A stretch of 64,000 bases of DNA from Streptomyces humi. Its GTDB lineage: Bacteria > Actinomycetota > Actinomycetes > Streptomycetales > Streptomycetaceae. The DNA lies in contig NZ_LBMU02000046.1 in NCBI RefSeq assembly GCF_001005085.2, positions 62,001 through 126,000 on the forward strand, read 5' to 3'. Below, piece by piece: positions 47,256 through 57,071 of the stretch. The translations under genes were made by a program, and so were the position numbers. Under the pieces are notes generated by a model. The model searched no databases. It had not been told where the DNA came from and saw nothing but the letters and a program-made list of their open reading frames with translations. Numbering within the stretch: the stretch's first letter is position 1; each line of letters starts with the position of its first letter.

Positions 47256-47441
47256 GTTCTCCGCTCCTCGGCGGTGTGTGGCGGCACGAACGGCGCGCCC
47301 GCAAGATGATGGACCGGGCGGTCGGCGCGGCACTTTCGAGGCACGTGTGATCGTCCTCCCCGCCATGAATGTGTCCGGTCGTCTTGGGAAAGTCAAGTCA
47401 GCCCAGGAGCGCCGGTGTTCTCGTGCGCAGGGGCCGGCCTC

Positions 47442-47474
47442 GCGGTCAAGAGCGCAGCCACAAATATTCCACTG
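47442..47474 (+). promoter_or_regulatory. 33-bp motif shared by two hydrolase units (copy A)
   Basis: GCGGTCAAGA-N6-CCACAAA-N2-TTCCACTG lies 87 bp upstream of the zinc dehydrogenase ATG. The same three blocks with the same spacing occur at 59751-59783 upstream of hydrolase 3. All 25 block positions are identical. The motif could be a promoter for an alternative sigma factor or a binding site for one of the clustered regulators. Confidence 0.6.
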
Positions 47475-47560
47475 GCCCACGCGAAGCTGGCACAGACGCT
47501 CGCGGGGACACACACGGACGACCTGTTTCCGCATTCTCGTCTCCTCGAACGGAGTTGCTC

Positions 47561-48580
47561 ATGACCACGTACCGCGCAGTCGAGGTCGCCCCGGACGGCG
47601 GCCTGCGTCTCACCGAGCGGGAACTGGTGCCACCGGGCCCGGGGCAGGTACGCATCAGGGTCGAGGCGTGCGGTGTCTGCCACAGCGACTCGATCGTGGT
47701 GCATCCGCATGAGGAGGGTGAGACCGGCCGGGTTCCCGGGCACGAGGCCGTGGGCCGTGTCGACGCCCTCGGCGGTGGTGTCGAAGGGTGGCGCGTGGGC
47801 GACCGGGTCGGTGTCGGTTTCCTAGGCGGACACTGCGGGGTGTGCGCGGCTTGCCGGCTGGGCGACTTCGTCGGCTGCACCGACCAGCCGTACACGGGCG
47901 TGCAGGTCGACGGTGGTTACGCCGAGTACATGTACGCCCGGCAGACGGGCCTGGTGGCCGTGCCGGAAGAGATGAGTGCCACCCGGGCGGCACCGCTGCT
48001 GTGCGCGGGGTTCACGGTGTACAACGCCCTGGTCGACCAGGTGCGGCAGCCTGGCGGCCTGGTGGCCGGGGACCTGGTGGCCGTGCAGGGCGTCGGCGGC
48101 CTCGGGCACCTGGCCCTCCAGTACGCGCGTGCCCTGGCGCTGCGGGTGGTCGCGATCGCGCGCGGTGCCGACAAAGAGGAACTGGCCCTCGGGCTGGGCG
48201 CGCACCACTACGTCGACAGCAGGACCACGGACGCCGCCGAGCGGCTGACCGGACTGGGGGGTGCCCGGATGGTGCTGGGCACCGCGGCGGGCGGAGACGT
48301 GAGTCCGCTGCTGGGGGGCCTGACCCGCCGGGGCCGGCTGGTTCTGGTGGGAGTGTCGCCGGAGCCGGTCCGGGTCACGCCGCGGCAGCTGATCTTCGAC
48401 GCCGTGCAGGTGTCGGGCTCCCTCACCGGTACCGCGGCGGAGAACGAGCAGAACCTGGCCTTCGCCCTGGCGCACGACGTGGCGCCGATGGTGGAGCACA
48501 CGTCGCTGACCGGCGTACAGGCGGCGTACGACCGGATGCTGACCGGCGAGGCGCGGTTTCGCATGGTCATCGGCGTCTGA
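47561..48580 (+). CDS. zinc-dependent alcohol dehydrogenase (AdhP/CAD type)
   Basis: The 339-residue protein is a zinc medium-chain dehydrogenase. The catalytic site is CGVCHSDSIVV and VPGHEAVGRV; the structural zinc loop is CGVCAACRLGDFVGC; the cofactor fold is VAVQGVGGLGHLALQYA. ATG 47561 follows CGGAG. It would interconvert aldehydes and alcohols. The next gene is hydrolase 2 after 86 bp, on the same strand and with no terminator between, so an operon is likely. Confidence 0.93.
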   Translation: MTTYRAVEVAPDGGLRLTERELVPPGPGQVRIRVEACGVCHSDSIVVHPHEEGETGRVPGHEAVGRVDALGGGVEGWRVGDRVGVGFLGGHCGVCAACRLGDFVGCTDQPYTGVQVDGGYAEYMYARQTGLVAVPEEMSATRAAPLLCAGFTVYNALVDQVRQPGGLVAGDLVAVQGVGGLGHLALQYARALALRVVAIARGADKEELALGLGAHHYVDSRTTDAAERLTGLGGARMVLGTAAGGDVSPLLGGLTRRGRLVLVGVSPEPVRVTPRQLIFDAVQVSGSLTGTAAENEQNLAFALAHDVAPMVEHTSLTGVQAAYDRMLTGEARFRMVIGV

Positions 48581-48666
48581 GGGCGGCGTACGTCACCCGC
48601 CCCTCGGCCTCGGACCGCCCGACGGCCCCGGACCGGGGCGCCACATTTCATGAACAGGAGCCTTGC

Positions 48667-49503
48667 ATGTCTTCTTACACGGCCGACTCGGCCGAGACCC
48701 GTTACGTCGAGGGGGCGCTCGGAGAGCGTTTCGCCTATCGCAGGTTCGGCAGGGCGGGCACCCGTCCCCTGGTGATGCACATGCGGCTGCGCGGCACCAT
48801 CGACCACTGGGACCCCGCCTTCCTGGAACCGCTGGCCGCGGAACGGGAGCTCATCGTCTTCGACAACAGGGGTGTCAATCTCTCCACCGGCAACCCGCCC
48901 GCCTCCATCGAGGACATGGTCGAAGGGTCCCTCGCCTTCATCCACGCTCTCGGGCTGACGGACATCGACGTCCTGGGCTGGTCCATGGGTGGCATCGTCG
49001 CCCAGGGCGTGGCCCTGGCGGCCCCGGACATCGTCCGCCACCTGGTCGTGGCGGGCAGCTCGGCGGGCGGTGTCCCCGACCTTCCGCCGCCTTCGGCCCG
49101 TACCCGGCAGACCATGAGCCGGCCGGTCAACGTCGCCGAGGACTTCCTCTACCTCTTCTTCCCGGAGACCGAGCAGGCCACGGCCGCGGGCCGGGCCTCC
49201 CTGCAACGCCTGGAGCACCGTCTGAAGGACTCCGGGGCCGTCGTCGGCCCCGAGGCGGTACGCGGTCAGCTCGGCGCCATCAGCACCTTCGAGGGCTACT
49301 GGCATCGGCAGGAGGAGCTGACCCTGCCGGTCCTGGTCGCCAACGGCGCCCACGACGTCATGATCCACGCCTACGCCACCTACGCGATGTCGCAGAAACT
49401 CCCCGACGCGAAGGTGATCCTCTACAGCGACGCCGGACACGGCTTCCTGTTCCAGCACCCCGACGACTTCGCTCACGACGTCAACCGGTTCCTGTCCGCC
49501 TGA
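48667..49503 (+). CDS. alpha/beta-hydrolase (paralogue 2 of 3)
   Basis: The 278-residue protein reads LVMHMRLRGTIDHWDPAFLEPLAAERELIVFDNRGVNLSTGNP, nucleophile Ser in VLGWSMGGIVAQGV, acid in LVANGAHDVMIHAYA and His in YSDAGHGFLFQHP. It differs from paralogues 1 and 3 mainly in the oxyanion-hole segment (MHMRLRG in place of LQHF(R/T)G). It probably acts with the dehydrogenase encoded upstream. AACAGGAG precedes ATG 48667. Confidence 0.9.
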   Translation: MSSYTADSAETRYVEGALGERFAYRRFGRAGTRPLVMHMRLRGTIDHWDPAFLEPLAAERELIVFDNRGVNLSTGNPPASIEDMVEGSLAFIHALGLTDIDVLGWSMGGIVAQGVALAAPDIVRHLVVAGSSAGGVPDLPPPSARTRQTMSRPVNVAEDFLYLFFPETEQATAAGRASLQRLEHRLKDSGAVVGPEAVRGQLGAISTFEGYWHRQEELTLPVLVANGAHDVMIHAYATYAMSQKLPDAKVILYSDAGHGFLFQHPDDFAHDVNRFLSA

Positions 49504-49730
49504 GGACAGGCCGTCACCGGGGGAGGCCATCAGAGAGGCCAGGTAGTCGCCGAGGAGTCCGACCTGGCGCCGGGGCGGGAAGGCCGCCGGGCCGAGCAGC
49601 GACTGACGGCACGGCCGGGCCGACGACGACCGCGGCTCAGCGGTGGCCGGGCGACCGGGCATGACGCTGGAGGGAGTGCGCCACGACAAGCGGCTCGGGG
49701 CGGTCCTCGCTCCCGATCGGCGAGCCCGGC

Positions 49731-49784
49731 GCCGCACTCCCGATGTCCCGGCCCGCCGCCGCACTCCCGATGTCCCGGCCCGCC
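49731..49784. repeat. perfect 27-bp tandem duplication next to a gene end
   Basis: Two identical 27-bp units (49731-49757, 49758-49784) end 4 bp before the stop codon of the LAL regulator gene at 49789. The rest of the 285-bp convergent gap 49504-49788 holds no gene. Confidence 0.9.
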
Positions 49785-49788
49785 GCCG

Positions 49789-52524
49789 TCACGAGCCCTC
49801 GGCTTCGTCGAAGGCCTGCAAGGCGTCGCGCAGCGCGGCGCGGGAGGTGATGCCCAGCTTGGGGAACACCCGGTAGAGATGGGCGCCGGCGGTGCGGGGC
49901 GAGATGTTGAGCTGCCGGCTGATCTCCTTGTTGGACAGACCGCTCGCCGCCAGTTCGGCGATACGACGCTCCTGGGCACTCATCCTCACCCCGGCCCTGG
50001 CGTCCGCCACCCCGACGCCCACACCGGCCGCGCGCAGTTCGTCCCGTGCGCGCTGCGCCCAGAGCGGAGCCTTGAGCCGCTGTTCGAACAGCTCCAGCGC
50101 CAGGCTCAGCTGGACGCGTGCGGCCGTGTACTCCCGGCGCCGACGCAGCCACTCGCCGTACCAGAGCCTGGTACGTGCGTACTCATAGGTCCACAGCTCG
50201 GCGTCCCGTACCGCGAGAGCCGCGTCGTACAGCGTGCCGGCCTCGTCGTCGGGTGCGGTGACCGCCACGGCCGCGGCGAGTATGACCGCGTGGTGCGGTG
50301 AGATGGCGTCCAGGCGCGCCCTCCGCCCCGCCTCCACGTGTGCGCGGGCCGCCGCGGTTCTGCCGGTGCGCATCGCGGACTCCACCAGGTCGAGGAACAC
50401 ACGGGAGAAATGCGGGAAGTGCGCGGGCAGTTCGCCCGGCGGGGTCAACGCGGAGGTCAGCAGATAGGCCTCCTCGAAGTCCCCGCGCCCCACGGCGGCA
50501 CGGGCCCGCGTCTCGGTCACCGTCGACATCAACAGCTGCATACGTCGCGGCTGCGCCCACGCGGTGATCGTGTCGCAGTGCCGGCGCAGTGCCTCCTCGT
50601 CCCCGCGGCCGGACGCGACCATGGCCAGCCCGTACGTGAAGATGACGTGTACGAGGTTGTACTCGTGCTCGGTGGCGTCCGCGATGCCCTGCGACGCGAT
50701 CGCCTGGATCCTGTCCCATTCACCCCGCATGAACGCCTCGTGGGCCCGGGCCACCACGCCGAAGCGCAGGCTGTCGTAAGCGCTGTGCCCGACGGCCTCC
50801 CGCCACACACCGTCGTAGAAGGTGAAGCAGTCGAGGTACATGGCCGTGTAGATCAGCCAGTTGACGCGCCACAGGGGGGTGTCGGGAGACAGCGCGGCGG
50901 TCGCCCGGTCGAGTTCCCGCCGCACGCCGTGCGCCGTCCGCGCCGGGTCGGCCACGCAGTCGAAACACATGCGCGCGGACTCGGAGACCAGGTCGAGCGC
51001 GCGGTACACCGGAGGCCACAGTTCCGCACGGCCTCCCCACACCGCCGTGTTGAGCAGGACGTAGAACGCGTCGTCGAACGCGTCCACGTCCTGCGGGGCG
51101 CCGCTTGAGCGTGCCGCGTCCATGGCGGGAGGCAGGATGCGGTAGACCGCGTCGATGTCGCCCTCGCGATGGAACTGCACGTAGGCCGCGGCGGCCGCGC
51201 CCCGCAGTGATTCCATGGTCTGGCCGGCGAGTTCGTGGGCCGTCCCGAGGAGACCGGCGATGCCGGCGGCGAACGCCGCCTGCTCCAGGCGGCGGGCACG
51301 TTCGGCCGGGTCCTGGCTGAGTTCTGCGGCACGGCGGTACGCGGTGGCAGCCTCCGCGGCGCCGCCCCGGGCCACGGCTCGCTCCGCGGCACGGGTGAGT
51401 TCGCCGGCGACCGCCTCGTCGGGGTGGTCGGCGGCATGGGCGAGATGCAGTGCGCGTCGCTCCGGCTCCGACGTGAGGACCCCGGCGAGTGCCCGGTGTG
51501 CGGCTCTGCGCCGCGCCGCCGGGGACATGTGCACCGTGCACGAGCGGACCAGGGGATGCCGGAAGGTGACCTGCTCCGCGACGTGGTCGACACGGACGAG
51601 ACCGGCGTGCTCGCTCATCTCCAGCAGGCCCTCGTCCCATTCCTCACCCCCTGTCCCGGTGCCGAAGGCCGCCCGGATGTCCCGCAGGTTGCCCGGACGC
51701 TCACCGTCCAGCGCCGTCAACAGCAGGACGAAACGCGGCGCGGAGCCGAGGCGCCGGATACGGTCGGCGAACACGCTCTCCAGGCGGCTGCTGAGCGGCA
51801 GGTTCACCGGCAGGGCCGCGGCGCCGTCCCGCTGGGCTTCGGTGAGCTGGCTCGGCAGCTCCACCAGGGCGAGCGGGTTGCCTTCGGACTCGTCCAGCAG
51901 GCGCCGCCTGGTCGATTCGGCCAGTCCCGGGTGGCTGCTGTCGAGCAGAGCCAGGGCGTCGGGGGCCGGCAGCGGGCCGACGTCGAGCACGCGCAGGCCC
52001 GTCGGGTCGAGGTAGCCGTGTGCTCCACTGCGCGCCGCCATGACGAAGGCCGCCCGGCAACCGGTGAGTCTGCGCGTGATGAAGGTCAGCACCTCCGCGC
52101 TGGAACGGTCGATCCAGTGCGCGTCGTCCACCACCACGCACAGCGGCTGCCCCTTCGCCGCTGCCTGGAGGAGCGCCAGCGTCGCCGCGGAGATCGCGAA
52201 GCGTCCCGGCGCCGAGCCCGCACGGATGGAGAGCGCCTGTTCCAGCACCCCGCTCTGGAACGGCGGCAGTTCGGCGAGGTGATCGAAGAGCGGGTAGAGC
52301 AGCTGGTGCAGGGCGGAGAACGCGAGTTCCTGTTCGCTCTCGACACCGACGACCTGGAGGACCCGCAGTCCGCCGACCCGGGCACGGGCGGCCACGGCGT
52401 CCAGCAGCGCGGTCTTCCCCGCGCCGGGATCACCTCTCAGCAGCAGTGCTGCTCCCGCGTTCTCCGCCTCGGCCAGCAGCGCTTCGAGGGTCTGCAACTC
52501 GGACGTACGGCCCACCAACGACAA
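49789..52524 (-). CDS. LAL-family (LuxR, large ATP-binding) regulator 1
   Basis: The ~911-residue protein has an N-terminal AAA-type ATPase (Walker A LRGDPGAGKTALLDAV at ~28, Walker B LCVVVDDAHWIDRSSAEVL at ~125), a long helical middle region rich in TPR-like repeats, and a C-terminal LuxR HTH (MSAQERRIAELAASGLSNKEISRQLNISPRTAGAHLYRVFPKLGITSRAALRDAL). LAL proteins activate catabolic or antibiotic genes in response to a ligand. Start: TTG 52524 follows GGAGG by 4 nt; GTG 52536 and ATG 52652 are alternatives. The HTH has Ala-Gly where RTVxxH is usual. It is divergent from LAL 2 across an AT-rich gap. Confidence 0.88.
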   Translation of the reverse strand: MSLVGRTSELQTLEALLAEAENAGAALLLRGDPGAGKTALLDAVAARARVGGLRVLQVVGVESEQELAFSALHQLLYPLFDHLAELPPFQSGVLEQALSIRAGSAPGRFAISAATLALLQAAAKGQPLCVVVDDAHWIDRSSAEVLTFITRRLTGCRAAFVMAARSGAHGYLDPTGLRVLDVGPLPAPDALALLDSSHPGLAESTRRRLLDESEGNPLALVELPSQLTEAQRDGAAALPVNLPLSSRLESVFADRIRRLGSAPRFVLLLTALDGERPGNLRDIRAAFGTGTGGEEWDEGLLEMSEHAGLVRVDHVAEQVTFRHPLVRSCTVHMSPAARRRAAHRALAGVLTSEPERRALHLAHAADHPDEAVAGELTRAAERAVARGGAAEAATAYRRAAELSQDPAERARRLEQAAFAAGIAGLLGTAHELAGQTMESLRGAAAAAYVQFHREGDIDAVYRILPPAMDAARSSGAPQDVDAFDDAFYVLLNTAVWGGRAELWPPVYRALDLVSESARMCFDCVADPARTAHGVRRELDRATAALSPDTPLWRVNWLIYTAMYLDCFTFYDGVWREAVGHSAYDSLRFGVVARAHEAFMRGEWDRIQAIASQGIADATEHEYNLVHVIFTYGLAMVASGRGDEEALRRHCDTITAWAQPRRMQLLMSTVTETRARAAVGRGDFEEAYLLTSALTPPGELPAHFPHFSRVFLDLVESAMRTGRTAAARAHVEAGRRARLDAISPHHAVILAAAVAVTAPDDEAGTLYDAALAVRDAELWTYEYARTRLWYGEWLRRRREYTAARVQLSLALELFEQRLKAPLWAQRARDELRAAGVGVGVADARAGVRMSAQERRIAELAASGLSNKEISRQLNISPRTAGAHLYRVFPKLGITSRAALRDALQAFDEAEGS

Positions 52525-52816
52525 CGTTCCTCCCACGCCCGACGGCGGTTGCCCCTGCCGGCGCTCACATGATGGCCGAGGGGGCCAGGCGACACATCTG
52601 TCGGTCGACTGGGATCGGCCGGGTTTTGAAGAACCGTACTTGAGATACGTTTTCATCCGCACGCCCGTGCCGGGTTGTGGAATCAATCTGGAATACTTCT
52701 TGTTTCGATGTCGAAATTCTTGATTATTTCTGGAGGGGTGACCTCTGCTGGCAGGGGAATCCGGTCGCTCCGGAATTCCGTGATAGCTTCCGGTTGATTC
52801 GAACCGGGGAGTGGCA
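52525..52816. promoter_or_regulatory. AT-rich divergent promoter region of two LAL genes
   Basis: The gap between the two LAL genes is much richer in A and T (52620-52800) than its surroundings. It holds the perfect palindrome TTTCGA-TG-TCGAAA (52703-52716) and other inverted repeats such as CCGGAATTCCG nearby. It is a likely dual promoter with an operator. Confidence 0.55.
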
Positions 52817-55714
52817 ATGGTCCGTGTACGCGTGGAAGTCGACGCATCGAACGGGATCATCGGGCGCGAGCCGGAGATGGCACGCATTCTGCGGGGCCTT
52901 TTTCCGGAGCGGGCCGAGAATTCAAGTGCTCTTCTTCTCGTGGGTGAGTCCGGTATCGGAAAGACCACGCTGCTGCACGCCGTCGAGGCGGAAGCGGCCC
53001 GCCGCGGCACCACCGTGATCAGCTGCGCCGGCAGCCGTGCCGAGCACACACTTGAACATGGCGCTCTGCACCAGTTGCTCAGGCCCGCGCTGAAACACCT
53101 GCCCCGGATTCCGGTTCCGCAGCGTGCGGCCCTCTCCCGAGCCCTCGGCCTGCACCACACCGCTGCCCGTGTCACCGGACCGGACCAGGACGGCGCCGAC
53201 GACCGGCTGCTCGTCGGACTGGGGTCCCTGAACCTGCTGCTGGCGTCGGCGCGCCACCGCCCCGTCACGATCGTCGTGGACGACATGCAGTGGCTGGACG
53301 GCGCCTCCCTGCGGACGGTGCTGTTCGTCGCGCGGCGTCTCGTCGGCGAACCGGTGGGCCTGCTGGCGGCGGTGCGTGGTGACAGCGCGGCCGGCCCCGG
53401 CTGGCCCGGTTTCGAGCAGGTGCCGGTCGGGCCGCTGTCCGCGGAAGCGGCCGGCCGCCTGCTGGACGCTCAGCCTGTCGTTCCCAGGGGCTGGGGACGC
53501 AGGCAGGTGCTGCGAGCGGCGGCGGGACTTCCGTTGGCACTGGTGGAACTGGCACGGGACGCCGCGGAGCGGGGTGCTTCCGGGTGGGACCCGGGAGTGG
53601 GCGCGGACTTCGCGCTGCCGGCCCGGCTGGAGAAGGCCTTCGCGGAACGGCTCGGCGCACTGTCGGCTTCGACCCGCCAGGTGTTGCTGTTCGCCGCCGC
53701 GGCGGACGGGCCGGACATGGCGGCGGCTCTGTCGGCGGCCGCGTCGGTGCCCGGAGGCGCCGAGGCATGGGCGGCCGCGAAGGACGCGCGACTGGTGCGT
53801 CTGGTGAGCGGGCGGGTCGAGTTCCGGCATCCGCTGATGCGGTCCGCGGTGTACGGGGCGGCGTCGTTCACGGAACGCCGCGAGACGCATCTCCGGTTGG
53901 CCGACGGTCTGGCGGGAGAGCCCGACCGACGGGCGTGGCATCTGGCCGCGGCCTGTCTCGCACCGGACGAGTCGGTCGCGGGCGCGCTGGTGGAGACGGC
54001 GGGCCGGGCCCGCCGACGCGGCGGCTCCCGGCTGGCGGCCGCGGCGTTGGAGCGCGCGGCGCGGTTGAGTGAACAGGGCCGGGCGCGGGCCCGCAGGTTG
54101 CTGGACGCGTGCGATCTCGCCGCGCACGCGGGTGAGCCCTGGTGGGTCGAGGCGCTGGCGGGCGAGGTGGCCGCGGCGACGGACGACACCGAGATGTTGG
54201 CCGCGGCGGCGTTGCGCCGCGGGTGGGCGATGGCTGCGACGGGACGGCAGCGGGCGGCGCTCTCGCAACTGCTGCCCCTGGCCGCCGACATGACGGAGAC
54301 CTCACCGGTGACGGCACTGGAAGCGATCAGTCACGGTGCGGTGGTGCTGTATTGCAGCGGCGACGTGACGCTCCGCCGGCAGGCGCTGGCGGCGCTGGCG
54401 GACATCCCGGAGGATGTCGGCAGCGCGCACGAACAGGTGTGGGCACGTGCCTGCTGCGATCCGTTCGGCGACCGTCGGGGTGTGCTGGCGGCACTGGCAC
54501 GCGCCACGGCCGAGACGGACGGCCTGCCGGAGCGGTCGACCATGCTGGGAAGCGCGGCGTGGCTCCTCGACGAGACGGCGCTCGCGGTGCGGCTGCTCAG
54601 TGCGGCGACGGAGCGGGTGCGCGAGGTGCCGACCGCGGGTTCCGGCGCGACGGTGGGACAGACGCTGGCGCTGGCGCAGTTCGACGCCGGAGCGTGGGAT
54701 GCGGCGTGTGAGTCCGCCGGGGACGCGCGGCGGGCGGCGGCGGAGAACGGGCTGGAGACGGCGACGTGGGTGGCCGTGTACGTGAACGCGATGGTGCTCG
54801 CGTCGCGCGGAGAGGACGCCCGCGCGCTGATGGGGCGGGCCGTGACGGGTCTCGACGTCTCGGAGAGCCGGGCGCTGGGGGTGCGTACGGCGAGGGTACG
54901 GGCGGCGGTGGCCGCCGCCGAGGGGGATCACCCGGTGGAGTTCGAGTTGCTGCGTGGGCTGTTCACGACGGGGCCCGAGCCACGGCCGGTGCACTACCAC
55001 TGCTCCTTGTACGGCGTGGGGGACCTGGCAGCCGCTGCCGTCCGGGTCGGGCGGCCGGAGGAGGCGCTCGCGGTGGTGGCCGCGGTCGAGCGGTGGGTGG
55101 GCGATGGGATGTCGGACCGCCTGCGGCTGATCGTGGCGCGGGCGCGGGCGCTGCTGTGCGAGGGGGAGGACGCGGAAGGGCTGTTCCGTACGGTCGTGGA
55201 GGACTCGATGGGAGAACAGTGGCCGTTCGAGCGTGCGGTGGCGTCTCTGGAGTTCGGTGAGTGGCTGCGCCGCAGGCGTCGGATGAGCGAGGCGCGGGCT
55301 CAACTGGCGCGGGCACTGACGGTGTTCGAGCGGCTGCGGGCCCTTCCGTGGGTGGAGCGGACGGCGGGGGAGCTGCGGGCCTGCGGGGTGCCTGTCCGGG
55401 ACGCGGAGGGGAGGCCAGGACCGGTGGAGCGGCTGACTCCGCAGCAGTTGCAGATCGCGCGGCTGGCGGCGACGGGGCTCACCAACCGGCAGATCGGCGA
55501 GCGGTTGCTGCTGTCCGCCCGTACCGTGGGCTTCCACCTGTACCAGGTGTTCCCCAAGCTGGGCGTCAGCAGCCGGACCCAGCTCCACGACGCACTCGGC
55601 CGCGCCCGGAGGACGCAGGAGCGGCGACCGGAAGCCGCGTCCACCGGCGGTGCTGACCACCCGGGCGGGGCGCCGCGGCTTCTCAGTCCACCCAGGAGGA
55701 GAACAGCGCGTTGA
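52817..55714 (+). CDS. LAL-family (LuxR, large ATP-binding) regulator 2
   Basis: The 965-residue protein has the same architecture as LAL 1: P-loop LLLVGESGIGKTTLLHAVE at ~40, VTIVVDDMQWLDGASLRTVLFVARRL at ~155, helical repeats, and HTH LTPQQLQIARLAATGLTNRQIGERLLLSARTVGFHLYQVFPKLGVSSRTQLHDAL. Overall similarity to LAL 1 is low outside motifs, so they are not a recent duplication. ATG 52817 has GGGGAG 5 nt upstream. Its stop lies 32 bp inside the end of the flavoprotein gene on the other strand. Confidence 0.9.
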   Translation: MVRVRVEVDASNGIIGREPEMARILRGLFPERAENSSALLLVGESGIGKTTLLHAVEAEAARRGTTVISCAGSRAEHTLEHGALHQLLRPALKHLPRIPVPQRAALSRALGLHHTAARVTGPDQDGADDRLLVGLGSLNLLLASARHRPVTIVVDDMQWLDGASLRTVLFVARRLVGEPVGLLAAVRGDSAAGPGWPGFEQVPVGPLSAEAAGRLLDAQPVVPRGWGRRQVLRAAAGLPLALVELARDAAERGASGWDPGVGADFALPARLEKAFAERLGALSASTRQVLLFAAAADGPDMAAALSAAASVPGGAEAWAAAKDARLVRLVSGRVEFRHPLMRSAVYGAASFTERRETHLRLADGLAGEPDRRAWHLAAACLAPDESVAGALVETAGRARRRGGSRLAAAALERAARLSEQGRARARRLLDACDLAAHAGEPWWVEALAGEVAAATDDTEMLAAAALRRGWAMAATGRQRAALSQLLPLAADMTETSPVTALEAISHGAVVLYCSGDVTLRRQALAALADIPEDVGSAHEQVWARACCDPFGDRRGVLAALARATAETDGLPERSTMLGSAAWLLDETALAVRLLSAATERVREVPTAGSGATVGQTLALAQFDAGAWDAACESAGDARRAAAENGLETATWVAVYVNAMVLASRGEDARALMGRAVTGLDVSESRALGVRTARVRAAVAAAEGDHPVEFELLRGLFTTGPEPRPVHYHCSLYGVGDLAAAAVRVGRPEEALAVVAAVERWVGDGMSDRLRLIVARARALLCEGEDAEGLFRTVVEDSMGEQWPFERAVASLEFGEWLRRRRRMSEARAQLARALTVFERLRALPWVERTAGELRACGVPVRDAEGRPGPVERLTPQQLQIARLAATGLTNRQIGERLLLSARTVGFHLYQVFPKLGVSSRTQLHDALGRARRTQERRPEAASTGGADHPGGAPRLLSPPRRRTAR

Positions 55715-57071
55715 GCCCTTCCGCCATGGTCGGATGCGCGATCATCCCGTCCCGCAGCCGGGTGAACGGCAGCCCGGCCCACATGGCCGTCTGCACCACC
55801 GACAACACCTCCGCTGATTCGGGGCCGAGCAGGGCCGCCCCCAGGATCTGCTCGCTGTCCCGGTCCACCACCGCCTTCCACAGACCGCGGGTCTCCCGCA
55901 GCGTGCGCGCCCGAGGGACGGCCCCGACCGGCAGTTTCGCGACCCTGATGGCACGGCCGGTCGCGCGGGCCTGCTCCTCGGTCAGACCGATCCGCGCCAG
56001 TTCCGGGTCGGTGAACAGGTTCCAGGGCACCAGCCGGCCGGCCGTGCTGCGCGTACCGCCGTCGATGTTGGCCTTGACGACGCGGTAGTCGTCCAGCGAC
56101 ACGTGTGTGAACTGCGCGCCGCCGGCCACGTCCCCCACCGCCCAGGTGCGCGGGGCGTCGGTCGCCAGCCTGTCGTCCACCCGTACGAACCCGCGGCCGT
56201 CGGTCCGCACGCCCGCCGCCTCCAGACCGAGGTCGCGCGTGACCGGCACCCTGCCGGTCGCCGCGAGGACGTCGTCGGCGGTCAGGGATCGCCCGTCGGC
56301 CAGCAGCACCCGCACCGTCCGACCCTCCCGGACCACTTCCTTCACCGTCACGTCGAAGACGAGTTCGACGCCGTCCGCCCGGAGGCACGCCGCCAGGGCA
56401 GAGGCGATGTCACGGTCCTCGTTCCGCAGCAGGTGGGGCCCGCGTTCCAGAACCGTCACGCGACTGCCGAACGCGGCGAACATGTCGGCGAACTCAAGTC
56501 CCACATAGCCCGCGCCGATGACCACGAGCCGCTTCGGGATGCGGCGCAGGCGCAGGATGCTCTCGCTGGTCAGTGGCTCCGCTCCGGCAAGCCCCGGAAT
56601 GGCGGCGACATGCGGCTCGGTCCCCGTGTTGATCACCACGTCGGTACCGCGTACGACACGGCGGCTCCCGTCGGCGAGGCGGATCTCCACGGTCCGCTCC
56701 GCCACGAAGCGGGCGGCGCCGAGAACGAAGTCCATGCCGCTGTCCAGGAACTGACGACGGTTGAGCTCCACCATGTCGGAGACCACGCCCTCCTTGTGCG
56801 CACGCAGCAGCTCCAGGTCGACCCGCGGCGAACCCAGCCGCAGGCCCAGCGACTCGGCACCGGCGGCCCGGCGGGCGAGCCGTGCGCTGGTCACCAGCGT
56901 CTTGGTCGGAATGCAGGCGACGTTGACACAGCTGCCGCCGATCATGCTCTTCTCGACCATGACCACCCTGCGGCCGGCCCGCGCGGTGTCCATGGCGAGC
57001 GTTTTTCCGGCCTTGCCGCCACCTACCACCAGCAGGTCCACGTCCTCCACGATGTCCTCCACGACGTCCAT
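55683..57071 (-). CDS. FAD-dependent pyridine-nucleotide-disulphide oxidoreductase (RclA/MerA-like)
   Basis: The 462-residue protein belongs to the flavoprotein disulphide reductases. FAD-binding GGGKAGKTLAMDTARAG is at ~18, the redox pair Cys-x4-Cys in GGSCVNVACIPTKTLVTSARL, the NAD(P)-binding VIGAGYVGLEFADMFAAFG at ~180, FAD-binding TWAVGDVAGGAQFTH at ~310, and the C-terminal HPTMAEGLN. It lacks the extra cysteines of mercuric reductase and the lipoyl-binding features of LpdA, so RclA-like or a mycothiol-linked reductase are better guesses. ATG 57071 follows GGAGAGGG. It is convergent with LAL 2, overlapping 32 bp. Confidence 0.9.
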   Translation of the reverse strand: MDVVEDIVEDVDLLVVGGGKAGKTLAMDTARAGRRVVMVEKSMIGGSCVNVACIPTKTLVTSARLARRAAGAESLGLRLGSPRVDLELLRAHKEGVVSDMVELNRRQFLDSGMDFVLGAARFVAERTVEIRLADGSRRVVRGTDVVINTGTEPHVAAIPGLAGAEPLTSESILRLRRIPKRLVVIGAGYVGLEFADMFAAFGSRVTVLERGPHLLRNEDRDIASALAACLRADGVELVFDVTVKEVVREGRTVRVLLADGRSLTADDVLAATGRVPVTRDLGLEAAGVRTDGRGFVRVDDRLATDAPRTWAVGDVAGGAQFTHVSLDDYRVVKANIDGGTRSTAGRLVPWNLFTDPELARIGLTEEQARATGRAIRVAKLPVGAVPRARTLRETRGLWKAVVDRDSEQILGAALLGPESAEVLSVVQTAMWAGLPFTRLRDGMIAHPTMAEGLNALFSSWVD

